From Sparassis latifolia (taxonomy: Eukaryota; Basidiomycota; Agaricomycetes; Polyporales; Sparassidaceae): a stretch of 64,000 bases of DNA. Both the position numbers and the translations under genes were made by a program. A model generated the notes under the pieces. The model searched no databases. It was not told the origin of the DNA and saw only the letters and a list, made by a program, of their open reading frames with translations. Shown piece by piece: positions 39,572 through 52,357 of the stretch. The DNA is taken from assembly GCA_018466975.1 (NCBI GenBank), contig CM031556.1, forward strand, positions 2,294,001 to 2,358,000, written 5' to 3'. Numbering within the stretch: the stretch's first letter is position 1; each line of letters begins with the position of its first letter.

Positions 39572-40258
39572 CTATACGAAAGTCCGCGAATCCTTGACAT
39601 GATTTCTCTTCCCCAATCCGGTTCTCAACCACAAGATCGTTGCGCTGAGTGTCAGGCAGCACAAGCCAAATTCGGTCCAGCCGAGCGCCTCGACGGTCAT
39701 TGTCTGGCGACACCTACTCGGGGCAGAGATGCTCAGTTCGTATGGCGGATGGAAGGGAACGCGTTCAGGGACGAACCGCGAAAGAGGGGCATGCTCAGGA
39801 CAGTTGCTACTGATCCGGTTGCCATGTATAAGCCCAGTGCCAGCACCCTGACGATGAGAACGTCAACATGTCGATATAAATCTGTCCCATTGCAGAACGC
39901 ACCCATAGAATGGAGGTGAGCAGCAGCCATATGACAGAGCTGGCTACATTGGCCAGAATGTGCACTGCGCCGTCAACGACCCAGAGTACATATGCACCAG
40001 CGAAAAGGAGCGTCCAGGCAGCCTCAACGCAAAGCAATATTAGGCTGAGTAGCAGGTTAGAACTAAAACTTCAAAGACAGAGTTCGGATGGAGGAGCACA
40101 GACAGGGAATAATATCCTGGACTGGCCCAGGTGTGGATCTCGCTCCCCGCACTGATAAGAAAGGCGGTAAGGCCTAGTTCAGCCATAGCGGTGAGGGTGA
40201 TGAGCGTGAAGAGGTAGGGATGGCAGTTAGCCCTGTGCGTTGAGCGCCGTTGTCTCAT
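39572..40258 (-). CDS. Four-helix membrane protein, MARVEL-like
   Basis: A small tetraspan-like membrane protein of a type common in basidiomycetes; function unknown. The start taken at 40258 gives MRQRRSTHRANCHPYLFTLI and runs straight into helix 1 (LITLTAMAELGLTAFLISAG). An in-frame Met at 40408 would add about 50 residues and cannot be excluded. An intron whose acceptor is CTACTCAG joins SPGYYSLL to ILLCVEAAWTLLFAGAYVLW (helix 2), then ILANVASSVIWLLLTSILW (helix 3). A second intron (donor GTGCGT) leads to a Pro/Arg-rich loop and CRQTMTVEALGWTEFGLCCL (helix 4), ending at TAG 39574-39572. The layout, with Cys-Arg-Gln before the last helix, matches MARVEL-type fungal proteins. Confidence 0.72.
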
Positions 40259-40921
40259 CTTAAGAGGACCGGGCTCGGGCGGGGGAGACGAAGGTGAAGC
40301 AGATAGTGAAGCCAGGGGAACTATTGCGAAGAGAGTACGGTCGAAGGGGTACGCAAGATATAATGCTGAGGTGTGCAGGCGTGCATGATAGGGCAGGCCG
40401 GAGTGCATGCGGAAAACACGCGTCTGCGAAAGCGTGAAGGAGGTAATGCACGCTCACGTGAAACATGCAAGTAAATCATCTCTAGTTTGTTATCGACTGG
40501 CTATTGACCTTTTGACTAGAATTTCGTATCCGAGATTTGTTGAAGACGTTCAATGCAGTTGACTGTTGACTTCGAGACTACGGACAGACAACCTGCGAAT
40601 GTAATCGCCCCATCGCAAACGGGGGTAAGAAAAAAGGCTGCATCAATGCCATGGGACAACGTTCAGAGTTGTGCAGAGATAGCGAGAAAGTATCCAAAAG
40701 ACTGAAAACGGAAGATGCAGAAGCTGAAGGAATTCGGTGAGGGAAGTCACGTGAGGGCGGAGAGATCCTGAATGAGATTCAATTGGCGCCGTCCATGGCC
40801 AACAACGCCCGAGTACTAGTCGTCGTCGCCGCCGCCGCCGTCGATCACACGCCGTCCCCAAATCGTCTCCTACGTTGTCTTCCACCTATTGTACTGGCCC
40901 TATGACTACCCATAGTCTAAC
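40259..40921. promoter_or_regulatory. Divergent promoter, MARVEL-like gene / RasGEF gene
   Basis: No separate gene. Contains a short GCC/GTC trinucleotide run (CGTCGTCGCCGCCGCCGCCGTC near 40820) just upstream of the RasGEF start. Part of it may code if the MARVEL-like gene starts at 40408. Confidence 0.4.
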
Positions 40922-43900
40922 ATGACCGCGAAAAGCCACCAGATCGACCTTCCCGAGATTCCGTCATTACCACCCATCCGCATGCCAGACGCTTCTCACT
41001 TCTCCGATGCTTCTACACCGTCTCTCTGTTCAAGCCGTGTGCCGATACCCGCGTCTCGCTCTCCTTCCTCTCCAGACACATTCCAAACCACTCAAGAGTC
41101 TCCCTCGGTCAACGCCAATGGCAACCCCACTACTAATGCTTCCGTCTCCTTCCTCACACTCACTCCTCCATCCTCTTTGTCTCTTCCATCGACCCTTAGG
41201 AAGTCGATCTCCGTCGACTCATTCATCAAGCACAGGCAACCTTCTAGCCCAACGCCTCGGTCAGGCCCGGCCAGCGCTGTGACCTCCCATCTCCTTCCAC
41301 CACAGGAAACTACACTAAGGTCCTCAACTTCCACCCTACCGTCGGAAGTGCCACTCAGTACCTTTCGTGCGCCGCTGCGGGGTCGCGACGGACGTGTCTC
41401 ACCACCCCAACTTCTGCACGGTACGAGCACTAACGTTGAGGACCGCGAAGTATCTTCGTTCTTTGACGAGTCGGACGTGGAGCAGTCGGAGAGCGTTGGT
41501 CAGCGCCCGCGCAAAGCTAAAGCTGCGATGCGTCATGTGGTTCTCCCTCCTGGCGAACTTGTTCTTCCGTCACGCCTCCAAACTACGAATTCCTTCCCCA
41601 ATATCGATGCCGGCCAGCCACCTGCACCCATCGTTCCGGCACGAAGCAGCAGTTTGAGCCACAAGATGATCAAACAAAAGGCACTCATGCATGTCAATAC
41701 CCAGATACCCTCTGTAGGTCCTTTCCGAGATGTTGTAGCGGCATCATTTTGACAAATTGATCAGAACATCGAACCTTGGCAACCCCCTCCTGTCACTATT
41801 GCTGTTGTGGGCGCAGCACGATGCGGAAAATCCACTGTGATACGGAAAGGCCTGAAGGCATATGGCCTTTCTGAGCCTGAGACCATCACCCTCTCCGACA
41901 CCCCGGAGTTCGGAGTTGACGCATTTATCTGTAACGTGTTCATTCGGCTTATATTTCTGTTCACGAGTACTCACTCCCACACGCAGATACCTCCCGGAGC
42001 GGAAGAATCTCCGTCAGCCAAGATACCCCAGAACGCGTTTTCAAGGTGTTGGAGGTGGACACTGCATCACTTAGTTTGAATAAGAAGGGAAACGTATGGC
42101 CCGATATACGACCGAAGTTGGACGGAATTTTGGTGTGTTATGATGCCGCTCGTGAAGAGTCCTTCCTGCCAGTGGAGACTGTTCTGCGTAAGTATCGCAG
42201 CCTCACATTTAGATACTTGCACTATCTCACATTTGGTTGCATTTCTCAGGTGAATTCAGTGGTCTGAAGCTTCCAACCGTGGTACTGGCTTGCAAATCTG
42301 ACTTAGACGCAGTCGTTGATCCGCAACATGCGTTGGAGGTCATCCAATCGTATGACGTTGGTCTGGTCGAGGTCACAAATTCACATTCTTTTGGTAAGGG
42401 TAAGATGCGTGACGCTTTCGATTGGATCTTCAAGGCCATTTTCCATGCATTGGGCGAGTGATCCTACCATTTCGACTTGTCAATATTTGGTAGTGACGCC
42501 TCTGCCACAGATAACCGAGGTGGGATGCGGACTGAACGCGATAGATATCGAAATCCAGCGTCACCTGCAGTTCTTGAGAATCCCTCAGCAGGGGATATCT
42601 CTCGCGCATCGTCCGCTACGCCGACCGCCTCAGGAGTCACCTTGCAATCGGCGCAGTTGCACTCTATGTCAATCTCCCAGCCATACGCAAAGGCTCCGTC
42701 TTCAGTATCTCCGCATGCAACGGGACAGACGCCAATCCCTGCGGGCTTATTCCATATCCCGTCGCCCACATCGTCAGGTCCCCATACGCCTTCCACTCCT
42801 ACATCTCCAACGCGTGCTCGCTCAACGAGTGACATATTTTCGGAGCATGAAAAAGCCAAACGTGAGCAGCGGGAGCAGCATGCTGGCGTGCGTAGTGCGA
42901 TGATCGGTGCACCAGGTGTGCGGAGCAAGGGGTCCTTGAATGTCCTTCCCAGTGCTAGTGGATCAGAGCCGCAGACTGGTTTTGAGGACATAAACGAATC
43001 CATGAGAGATGTCTCTATCAGAGAATCGTAAGCTCCTGTGACTGATGTATTGGGAGAGGCATTCACTCATTCGTCAATCGCAGACGAGCTCCACCATGGA
43101 TGACACTTGAGGAACTTCTCAACAAGCTCCTCTTCATGGCTGTCAGCGATGACGGTGCGGTGTATCCTTAGAAGTTGCAGGTAACATGTTTGATGACTGA
43201 ATATACAGATCCGGTATTTATATCTCACTTTCTTCTCACCTACCGCCGATTCGCAAGTCCGCGTAGCATCCTGCTTGCGATGCAGAAGCGCATGCGCGCG
43301 TTGGATCAGCCATCCGGAGATCCAATGTTTGCATGTTTTGCTCAGATGAGGTGCGTAGATATATGAGGTCTCAGTACTCCTCATCGCACTTAAGGGACAT
43401 TTTCTGCAGAATTTGTCTTCTTCTGGATAACTGGATAAAGATATTTCCAAACGATTTTGCTGTGCCTGGGGCGCATAGTGCCCTGGCTGCGCTTGTCAAG
43501 TCTATCCTGGCCAAGACTTATCTTTTGCACTACGGTTCGGATTTCCAGCCATTTGTCGACTCGGTGCCTAATATTAATGACGGAGATAAATCGTGGGCAC
43601 TCAGAGTAGATGAAGAAAGTGATGTTTTCTCTGTCTTATCTGATGAGGAAAGCTTCTCTACGCTGGACACCTCTATGCTGGACACAGACTCTCATTTGTC
43701 CAGCAGTCTTTCGCAATTCCCCACGGATGACGATGGATTGCTTGTTGGTGCTGTTCCTCCCACCTCACATGGTCCGACGGCAGGCCCATCCCGCGAGCGC
43801 AAAGCCAGCCTACCATTAACGGCCAAGGCACTCATAGGAAGTTCCATGACGTCTTCAACAGGTATTGGCCATTTTGAGGGAGGTGCATACATCCCAGCGA

Positions 43901-45006
43901 AGCAGCAGCTGAAACAGCTCATTGCCATGGCCCAAGAGCTTAATGCCATTGACCCCCAGGAGATTGCCCAAGAGATCTCGCGGATAGAGAGCCAATTCTT
44001 CCTTCAGATCGAGGTGTGTCCTACCTTCGTACGTATTTATGTTGTGTTGAGGTAGTCGATTACAGCCTCGACATTGGCTGCAGCATGTGCTTGTCCAAGG
44101 GAGGAAGGACCCAGAATCGGATACTATTGCGAAGTACAATCATGTGTCGAATCACATTGCCACTTGGTGTGCAGGCCATATACCGTGCTAGCCATGCACT
44201 ATGCTCATCTTCTCTTCCAGGGTGGTCAGCTTCATCCTGTGTCACGATAAACTAAAGCATCGTGCTCGGCAGATCGAGAAGTTCGTCGACATTGCTAACC
44301 GGCTACGTGCCATGCACAATTACTCTGCCTTGCGCGCTATCATTGCAGGAATTAACAGTGCTACGTATGAAGGCGATCCGGCGTTAGAAATGTTTCGATC
44401 CCGATCGCCAGAGCTCTGGAAGTCCTTCCAGTCATTTGACCAACTCCTCCAGTCCGTGCGTTCCCATCAGAAGTATCGAATGGCTCTTCGGAATACAGAT
44501 GGACCTTGTATACCAGCACTGTGGGTATCGTCCTGATTTTCGTCCTGATTTTCTTGCTAATCCTTTTGGTGACCAGCGAGATACACTTGTCCGACCTAAT
44601 TCGTGCACACGAAGGAAATTCAGATTACCACGATGATGATCCTAATAAGATTCATTGGGCCAAATTCAACATGATGGCACGATTCATCGATGCCATCACC
44701 CACTGCCAAAGGGGATGTCACGAGTCTGGCGAATATGAGTACCCCCCGCGGGAGAATATATGCAAACTCCTGCTTTTCCTCAATGAGGACTTGCTCATGG
44801 ACACTGAGGTAAGATTTCCGTTTCGTAACAAGGTGGCTGTTATCGATCTCGTCGATTTTCAGATGCAACGATCTAGGATCGCACCTCCCGATTCGGACGG
44901 AGAGGAAGGGTATAGGTCTGCAACACCACGGACATATTCTCGCGATACTCCGCATCATCCGAAGGAACCGCAAATCTTGCGCAAGATTTTCTTCTGGCAG
45001 CCTTAG
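40922..45006 (+). CDS. Ras guanine-nucleotide exchange factor with an N-terminal Ras-like domain
   Basis: Predicted activator of Ras-family GTPases. Start at 40922 (MTAKSHQIDLPEIPSLPPIR), followed by 270 Ser/Pro-rich residues. Then a Ras-like domain: VAVVGAARCGKSTVIRKG (P-loop G-x4-GKS intact; 41790-41850), RISVSQDTPERVFKVLEVDT, and ILVCYDAAREESFLPVETVL, TVVLACKSDLD (in place of N-K-x-D). The G3 position reads VDTASL rather than D-x-x-G, suggesting weak or no hydrolysis. A second low-complexity linker follows, then the RasGEF-N domain (WMTLEELLNKLLFMAVSDD, DPVFISHFLLTYRRFASPRS) and the catalytic domain (KFVDIANRLRAMHNYSALRA, IIAGINSATYEGDPALEM, FLNEDLLMDTE). Ends at 45006. All joins tested close in frame. 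It is best called a RasGEF; the target is unknown. Confidence 0.88.
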
Positions 45007-46130
45007 TTGTGCCTATCCTTGGGTTGGTCTGCATGTCTGTGCCCATCGCTGCTCCCATTCCTCCGGTTCTTTGATCGGATCATATTTATTGTACTTAGGA
45101 TTGTACTTGCTATCGTCGAAGATGCTTTGCTCGTTGTTTGTAACCTCTGGTTAACGATTCATGAACGACGCAAACATGGGACAAGTTCAAGACCAAGCTT
45201 AAGAAGCCCGATGCGATCGAGTTGTGTGTACGTACCAGGCAAGGCGGAAGACGTGCACGTCAATTTTCCACCATGAATCAGGTGCGACTTGAACGTCAGA
45301 CTTCTCGCGGCTTTCAAAGTCCAAGATCGATGTGCGATCGATGGTCGTGATTGAGTTGTAACGGACCAATCTCCACTAATCTAGATGACCTGAAGGCCTG
45401 AAATATTGAAGCTTGACTCTGTCTTGCGTTGGTCGAAAGATACAAAGTTTGCAATGTAATCTGCTGTTGACAATCTGACGAATAGAAGGTATGCGGGCAT
45501 CGTTCGAAAGAGCCTCCGAGTCGGCCAGACCATGGCGCATCTCCCTGCAGCGAGGCATACCCCTTCTCAGCGCCCATATCAGTGTCGTTCTCGTACAACA
45601 ACAGTATGGGTGGTGATGCCTATGTGAATTATCCGGCCCTCGTAGCTTGAACGAAGCCTCAGTATCTTTGGGTTGCGCTTCAGGCTCGGAACTGAGCAAA
45701 TTCTACAAGAGCTCAGATGTCTGACCCAGCAAAAACAAAAATCTAAATTGTGAACGTTATTCAACACTTTGGGGGGATTTCTAAATTGCGGATGAAGGGC
45801 AGAATTGTAGTTGAGGACACTCCCTCCGGGCGGCCACAAGTTAACAGAGCTGAACCGCGGAGAGTTCTCATTACACCATCCCCTAACCATAGCACTACGT
45901 TGCGTATTTTTTTCTACGACCAAACTTCATTTTCAGCGACTTTGTTTTGAAGCTTAGAGTCCTCGAAAAGTTGCGGACGTTCTCAGGCTGTTGTTCGCGG
46001 GTACTCATGCACATGAGTTAAGTTCTTGATCGTCGACGCGTTGCGTCACGTGCGTGCAGGAAATTACGGTTTTACAGATACAACTCCTACCGTGACAGTG
46101 TACACCTTTAACTTCGGAAGAAACCTGGAA
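45007..46130. other. Intergenic, RasGEF 3' flank and DRS1 promoter
   Basis: 1.1 kb without a supported gene. Overlapping ORFs at 45314-45923 (minus) show no family features. There is a possible upstream in-frame extension of DRS1 from 46026; I prefer the start at 46131. Confidence 0.4.
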
Positions 46131-48851
46131 ATGCAACAAACCATTGCCGCCACTGACGGCTTTGTGATGACCATTGACTCTGACGGCGAGGACGTACCAT
46201 TTACATCCAAGTCGGGAAAGGGCGTTCAGACAAACGCAGAGGATGCTCAACTCAACCCGGAATTCGTGTTTGATTTGACGGGTGATCCCTATGCGGACTT
46301 TCTTGGAAAATCCTTGGATTTGCAAGATTTAGTCAAGAAGGGTTCTAAACCGGTACGATAACTCCACGTATGTAGTCTGTCACCCACTGAAGTGCTGCAA
46401 GGCACCAATATCTGTTGATGATATTATAGCTCGAAGAAAGCTCAAATCACCCTCGCAAAAGAGGAAACGTGATGCTTCAGATGATGACAGCGAAGAGTCC
46501 TCGAGCGAAGCGACGGGAAGCGAGCACAGCAAAGAGGAAAGTGAGTCGGAGGTAGAGGAGTTCGCTGGCCTGGCAGGAAGCGAAAACGAGGAAGATCCTC
46601 TAGCAACATCTGATGAAGAAGACGAAGAAAAGCAGTCTGGAGATGATTCTGTGACTGAGGACGAAGGTGAGAGGGACGCCTCGTCCGACGATGAATCAGA
46701 GCCAGAAACCCAAGCGGAGAAGGAGCGCAAGGCTGCTTTCTTCGCCTCGGACATCGCTCCTCCGGAGGAACATTCTTCATTCCTATCAATGAACCTATCC
46801 AGGCCGATCATCAAGTCCATAACCAACCTTGGATTCCGCGCTCCCACCCCCATACAGTCAGCCACCATTCCCGTGGCATTACTAGGGAAGGACGTCGTCG
46901 GAAATGCAGTAACAGGGTCTGGGAAAACGGCGGCGTTCATCATTCCCATGCTAGAGCGACTTATGTATCGCGAACGAGGCAAGAAAGCTGCTGCAACGCG
47001 GTGTCTAGTGCTTGTGCCAACGAGAGAGTTGGGTGTGCAGTGCTTCGAAGTCGGTACCAAGTTGGCTGCTCACACAGACATACGGTTTTGTCTGGTCGTC
47101 GGTACGTGCACGCAAGCAGGTTATCATGGCGTGATTGACCGTGCTGTGAGTAGGTGGTTTGTCTGTGAAGGCTCAAGAAACTACTCTGCGTACTCGGCCG
47201 GATGTTATTATTGCTACCCCTGGTCGTTTGATCGACCACCTCAGAAACTCACCATCATTCACTCTCGAAGCTCTTGATATACTTGTTCTGGACGAAGCGG
47301 ATAGGATGCTCTCGGATGGATTTGCCGCCGAATTGACCGAAATCATCGAGTCCTGTCCTCCGTCGCGGCAAACGATGCTATTCTCTGCAACTATGACAGA
47401 TTCCGTCGACGAACTAGTCAGGATGTCCCTTAACAAACCTGTACGACTATTTGTCGATCCCAAGCGTACTACCGCTCGTGGCTTGATCCAAGAATTTGTA
47501 CGTATCAAGGCTGGCAAGGAAGCTGAGCGATCAGCAGTCCTGGTGGCCCTGTGCAAGAGAACCTTCAAGTCGGGCGTCATTATCTTCTTTCGCAGCAAGA
47601 AACTTGCGCATCAGATGCGAATTGTGTTCACTTTACTGGGTATGAAGTGTGACGAACTGCACGGCGATTTGAGTCAGGAACAAGTAGGTCCTGTCCCTCA
47701 TTCTGACTTTGTTTGCACTGACAGGCCATACGCATAGCGCCTGAAAGCGCTGCAGCAATTCAGAGACGCTGCCGTTGAATATTTGATGGCGACTGACTTA
47801 GCGTCGCGCGGTTTGGACATCAAGGGTATTGAGACAGTCATTAACTACGACATGCCCGGCCAGCTTGCTCAGTATCTGCACAGAGTAGGTCGAACTGCTC
47901 GCGCAGGATTGAAAGGACGGTGAGTGGTGATCTCATTAATGCGATAAGAATGATGCGATGAGTGATTACAGGTCGGTAACACTGGTTGGCGAAGCCGACC
48001 GTAAGTTGCTCAAGCTTGCGATCAAGCATGCGTCTGCTGAAGACAAGGTTCGACACCGCCAAATACCCCAAGAAGCTGTTGCAAAGTGGTCTCTCAGACT
48101 TGATGGGCTGAAGAAAGAGGTATCCGAGATCCTCCAGGAAGAGAAAGAGGAAAAGCAAGTACGTGGGATAACTATCGCTTATCGTAGTATGTATCTAACA
48201 GCCTTTCGTCTCCGTACCTTCAGCTTCGCCAAGCTGAGATGGAACTTAAGAAGGGTCAGAACATGATTGAGCACGAAAAAGAGATATTTGCGCGTCCCGC
48301 AAGAACATGGTTCCAGTCCGGTGCTGAGAAGGCGAAGGCTGAAGGTGAGATATAAACAGTGCCATTGGTGCGGTCACATAACATGATCTGCAGCTGTGAG
48401 CAGACAACAATACGAGACTGGCTTCAACGCAGCAAAACGAGGCGGAGAGAAGAAGGTGGCTGCTGACAAGGTGAGTAGACCAGAAGCACGGAAACAATAT
48501 GCTGAACAAGGTAAACGGCAGCCCAAACGAGACAAATTTGCAGGCCTTTCGAGACGAGTGAAACGTCGTAAGATGGCCCTGGAAGAGGACGAGGCCGGTG
48601 AGAGCGGTGCGATCCGAGCAGCTGTCCGGTCAGCGAAGAAGACCGCGCGACCTGCGAAGATTGGTGAACCGGAGCGACAGTCTAGCAGGAAGAAAGAAAA
48701 GAAGGAGAAGTCGGGCAAGAGACGGGTTGGTGGAGGTTCATTCGATAAAGAAATGGGGCAGAAAACTGCCAGGGAGGGTGTGCGAGCGAAAAGGGGAGAC
48801 ATTGTCGGTGGAATGGGTGGAAAGAAGGGTGGAAAGCGGCAAACAAAATAG
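46131..48851 (+). CDS. DRS1: DEAD-box RNA helicase Drs1/DDX27
   Basis: A nucleolar ATP-dependent RNA helicase needed for 60S subunit assembly. Start chosen at 46131 ([20 protein letters not shown]), since [13 protein letters not shown] starts are typical of Drs1. An acidic Ser/Glu region follows (about 46440-46740). All helicase motifs are present: [20 protein letters not shown] (Q motif), [82 protein letters not shown] and [12 protein letters not shown]. The C-terminus holds a coiled segment ([17 protein letters not shown]) and a long Lys/Arg-rich tail. Introns interrupt at [19 protein letters not shown] and KG|RSVTLVG. Secure. Confidence 0.95.
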
Positions 48852-49169
48852 AATAGGCTTTATATTGTTATGGGTGTCAGTGTCAGTAGGTGTCAGTGTG
48901 GTGAGGGTGACGTGACGCGACGCGACGCGACTGTCACGATCACGCGGTCCGCGGCATTCCACCTCGTCAGACTTACTGCAGCTCACCACCGCTCCGATCC
49001 ATTTCCTTTCACTCGACCATTCATCGAGCCGTATAGAACTCAATATTGTCAGGAGTTGACTAAGTCTGATCTGTTGGAACGATATCTTAGGCTGTGTGAT
49101 CACACGAAGCTTCTACGGCCACTGGCTACAAAACTGGTTGAGTGACGGCACACCACTCTTATATCTATC
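48852..49169. other. DRS1 3' flank and APC4 promoter with short tandem repeats
   Basis: Contains GGTGTCAGT-type words three times near 48870-48900 and a GACGC/GACGCGAC run near 48910-48935. No gene. The repeats sit about 240-290 bases before the APC4 start. Confidence 0.5.
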
Positions 49170-52100
49170 ATGGATGGCAATTCCTTTGCCCCTCTTGCAT
49201 TCATTCATCTACCGTCACCAGCACGTTTACTACGTTCTGCTTGGTGCCCAGACAAAGATCTGCTGGTCATTGTCACTCGTCTTGGTGGTAACGACAGGAT
49301 CAGTCTCTGGAAGATGCAAGGGTCGAAGAAGTGGGAAGTAGACGTTGAACTGGATAGCTCTAGCAGAGATGAAGTTACAGGAATTGGTTGGAGTCCCGAT
49401 GGTACGTGCGCAGGCAGTAATTTCGTCAGTTCGGAAGAATGATTTCCTTGCTCCGAAGGTCAGACCATTGCCATCACCCATGATCCACCCAAGGTTACTC
49501 TTCACTCCATTCAGGACGGACGCTTGGAGCGCACGTTGACAATTTCTCCGCCTCTAACATTGCTCGGGCGAACTTATCACTTGACCGACGTTTGGTGGTT
49601 TCAAGAGAGAAAACAAGAGGCAACGAGCAGCATCCCTGACATATTTAAGCGGGGAGACATCATTGTAAGTTTCCTAAGTGACATGAATGCTACGACGTAG
49701 ATTGACTGAAGTAAGCCAGACAGGCTCGGCGCATTCCATACTCAGAGGACAACCGCTTCTGGACCATCTCCAGGATGAATCACAACCACTGACGTATGGA
49801 TCGCCTAAATTGATTTTTGCATAGTTGCTAAATATCCATTAGAGCCACCGATTTGTTCGCCTTCCAGGGGTCGCATTCACGCATGCTCGCGAAATCGTCC
49901 ATCCCAGAAGTTATACTGTGCTGGCCAACGCTTCCACCAGATCCTCTCTCCGCCTCCATCAAACAGTCGAAGCTTGGCGGCGATCAGACAAGGCCAGGAG
50001 AAGAGTTGGATGAGATGGACGACTCCAATGTGAACAGCGTTTTGGTGGCATCTGACGATCTAGGCCACTTGCACTGCTATCTCGACGGCAGCTATCCACT
50101 TGGCGCCGTTGTAGTAGGGTTCGACTCCTCAGCGACTTCTCTCTATAAGGAGAAGGATATCTTCTTTGTGCATCCTCGATCTTCCGCGGCACAGGCTACA
50201 TGTCTTCCACCTGTCGTAATTCAACTACCGCAGCTGAGACAGCGAATCTTGCGTGATGTGGCGAGAGTATCGTCATCTGTACGTCAATTAACATGGTACG
50301 TCATGCGTGTGGTGAAAGACATGCGCGAGGCATGGTTCGGCTCCGATGCTCAACATGGCGCTCGGGAACTGGGTCCCAAATGGGTACGGGCATTGGAAGA
50401 GAGGCAGAAAGACCAATTTGGCGGTGAGTGCGTCATTGTAGATCGTCTCCTTTGAGATTTTGATCTTTCTCGTCAGTGGATGAGCCGCATGCTATGTTAG
50501 ACTTGACGTGCCTTCTAACCACAGGACGTGCGTCTGAATCTCTCTCAGACTATCTCGGAAGCGGAGAACAAATGAGTGAGAGGGTAACTTGCCATCTCAT
50601 AGTTGTGACTTCCTCCTGACGACCCCGTCGCAGGCTATTCAAAAGTGGGAATCAACGATGGTTGATGCCTTGATCAAGCTGCGCGATTGTTCGGAGAAGC
50701 GAGTTGCTCCTGCTTGCCAGCGCTTACATCTGCTCTTAGAGGAAGTGCACGGGTGGTCTCAGCTGTGAGCGTCCTCTCTTTTTAATTGTATTGTCCTCTG
50801 CTCAGGAGTTTTGAATAGGTCTCAATATGCATTATTTCGGATAAAGACTCGCGACGTCGCGGCTAGTCTGGAATTGACCGAGCGAGCGATAGTGATGGCC
50901 AGCTGGCTTACCGCGACTGCCCGTCGGGAGCTGACACACTTCAAAGAGTTCATGAGTTGGTTGAAGTACGGTTCGTCAGGGCCAGGTCTCTATCACCGCG
51001 GTGGACAGCGCCTGACATATTCGCAGAGACGTCGAGGGCCAATTCTTCTACTGAAGCTCATACTCAGCCTCCCCCTAAGCACGATATGCTGGAGGTGAAC
51101 GACTACCTGATGTCAGGCCTGGTCGTCAGTCCAATCGACAAATGGTTCATGGGGCCGGTTCCGCGATTCTCGCCTCAGGATATCGGTGTTCTCGGGGATC
51201 AGCATGACCTGACAACGGTGCTTCAACGCGCACGCAGCGTTCTCAAGGATCGAGAACAAATAGCATGGCAATCAGTAAGCCGTGATTGCTGATGGACCTG
51301 TTCCGTTCCGTCCACTCATGCTGTCCACCTTGTGTAGGATGCCAGGCAGAAAGACCTATCACATTTGGATCGGAACCTTGATTCGCTGATACAGGAGTTA
51401 GCGACGCGTTGCCAGAGGATATTCGGCGAAGCTGCTAACGGAGCCGCACGCTCAGCAGTTGTGTTGTCCGGGCCGACCTATCCTCCACTACGGGTCAAGA
51501 ACACATGGAGCTCTGAGGATCCCAGAGATTTGCCACTACGAGACAGAACGGTACAGAGCAGTGATCAGGTTAGTGAGACACGAAACAAAGTCTATATTGG
51601 TCTGTTCACCAAGATCCGCAGCCCGACGCCTTTCAGCAGTACCTCGTGATGCAGACACCCCGTGTGGGAGAACGGAGTTATTGTGAGTGCTCTTCGACCG
51701 TTTGTCCAGTGACTGGTCGGGTTTTCACTTATTCGTTATTCGAAGTGTGTCTGGCTCGGTTAGAACACGCTCGCGTAGCCGCCGCAGCACCTCTCCAAGT
51801 CAGCGTTGCAGTGCTCGAAAGCTGCGTTATGCAGGACGACAGCAAGATGCCGGTTGATGTGCTGAACGCGGAATTCTTTGACGACAAAAACTTCATTGTC
51901 GTTTACAGGCCCCGAGAAGTCGGTCAGTGGAGATAACTGCCGCATTGTGAATGCGCGTTCTGATCGTGATACACAGGACAAGCACTGATCGCAACGGTCA
52001 GCTATTCGGATTTATCCTACGAAACGATACAATTACAGGGGTACGTAAATGATCTGGCCCGAGAAGGCTTGAACATGGAAGTTATGCAGCGGCTGAGCGA

Positions 52101-52357
52101 TGGCCAGGTATTTCTTAAGCGAAAGTTTTGAAGCAACGGTCTTATCGCAAAATCTTTTTCCTTTTTAGCTGTCCTCTGTACCTATGCCGATCGTTCAGGC
52201 GCGCACTTTGGCCGGCTGCAAGGAGGGAAAGGTCACCCTTGCCGTTAATGGAAGGGTCGGCCGTCGAGTCGCTTGCGTCCTAGATGAGGCGGGAATGAGC
52301 CTGGAGATATTTGACATGGAAGGAGAAGAGGACGAGACGGACGAGCTTGGACAATGA
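49170..52357 (+). CDS. APC4: Anaphase-promoting complex subunit 4
   Basis: A scaffold subunit of the APC/C ubiquitin ligase that links Apc5 and Apc1 on the platform. The start at 49170 gives MDGNSFAPLAFIHLPSPARL. A WD40-type N-terminal domain is seen: SAWCPDKDLLVIVTRLGGND, SLWKMQGSKKWEVDVEL, GIGWSPDGQTIAITHDPPKV. The middle region has ASDDLGHLHCYLDGSYPLGA and the Apc4 long domain (LRQRILRDVARVSSSVRQLT, MVDALIKLRDCSEKR, LHLLLEEVHGWSQ, TARRELTHFKEFMSWLKY). The end carries RRVACVLDEAGMSLEIFDME and an acidic tail before TGA at 52357. At least ten short introns; many only make sense when spliced (for example between 50440 and 50640). Family call strong, some internal exon borders less so. Confidence 0.88.

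Noticed and set aside
42464..43066. 200-codon minus-strand ORF
   Set aside because: Antisense of the Ser/Pro-rich linker of the RasGEF gene, whose plus frame joins properly on both sides.
50110..50135. tRNA B-box-like word GGGTTCGACTCC
   Set aside because: It falls inside an APC4 exon (VVVGFDSSATSL) and no A box or cloverleaf can be built around it.
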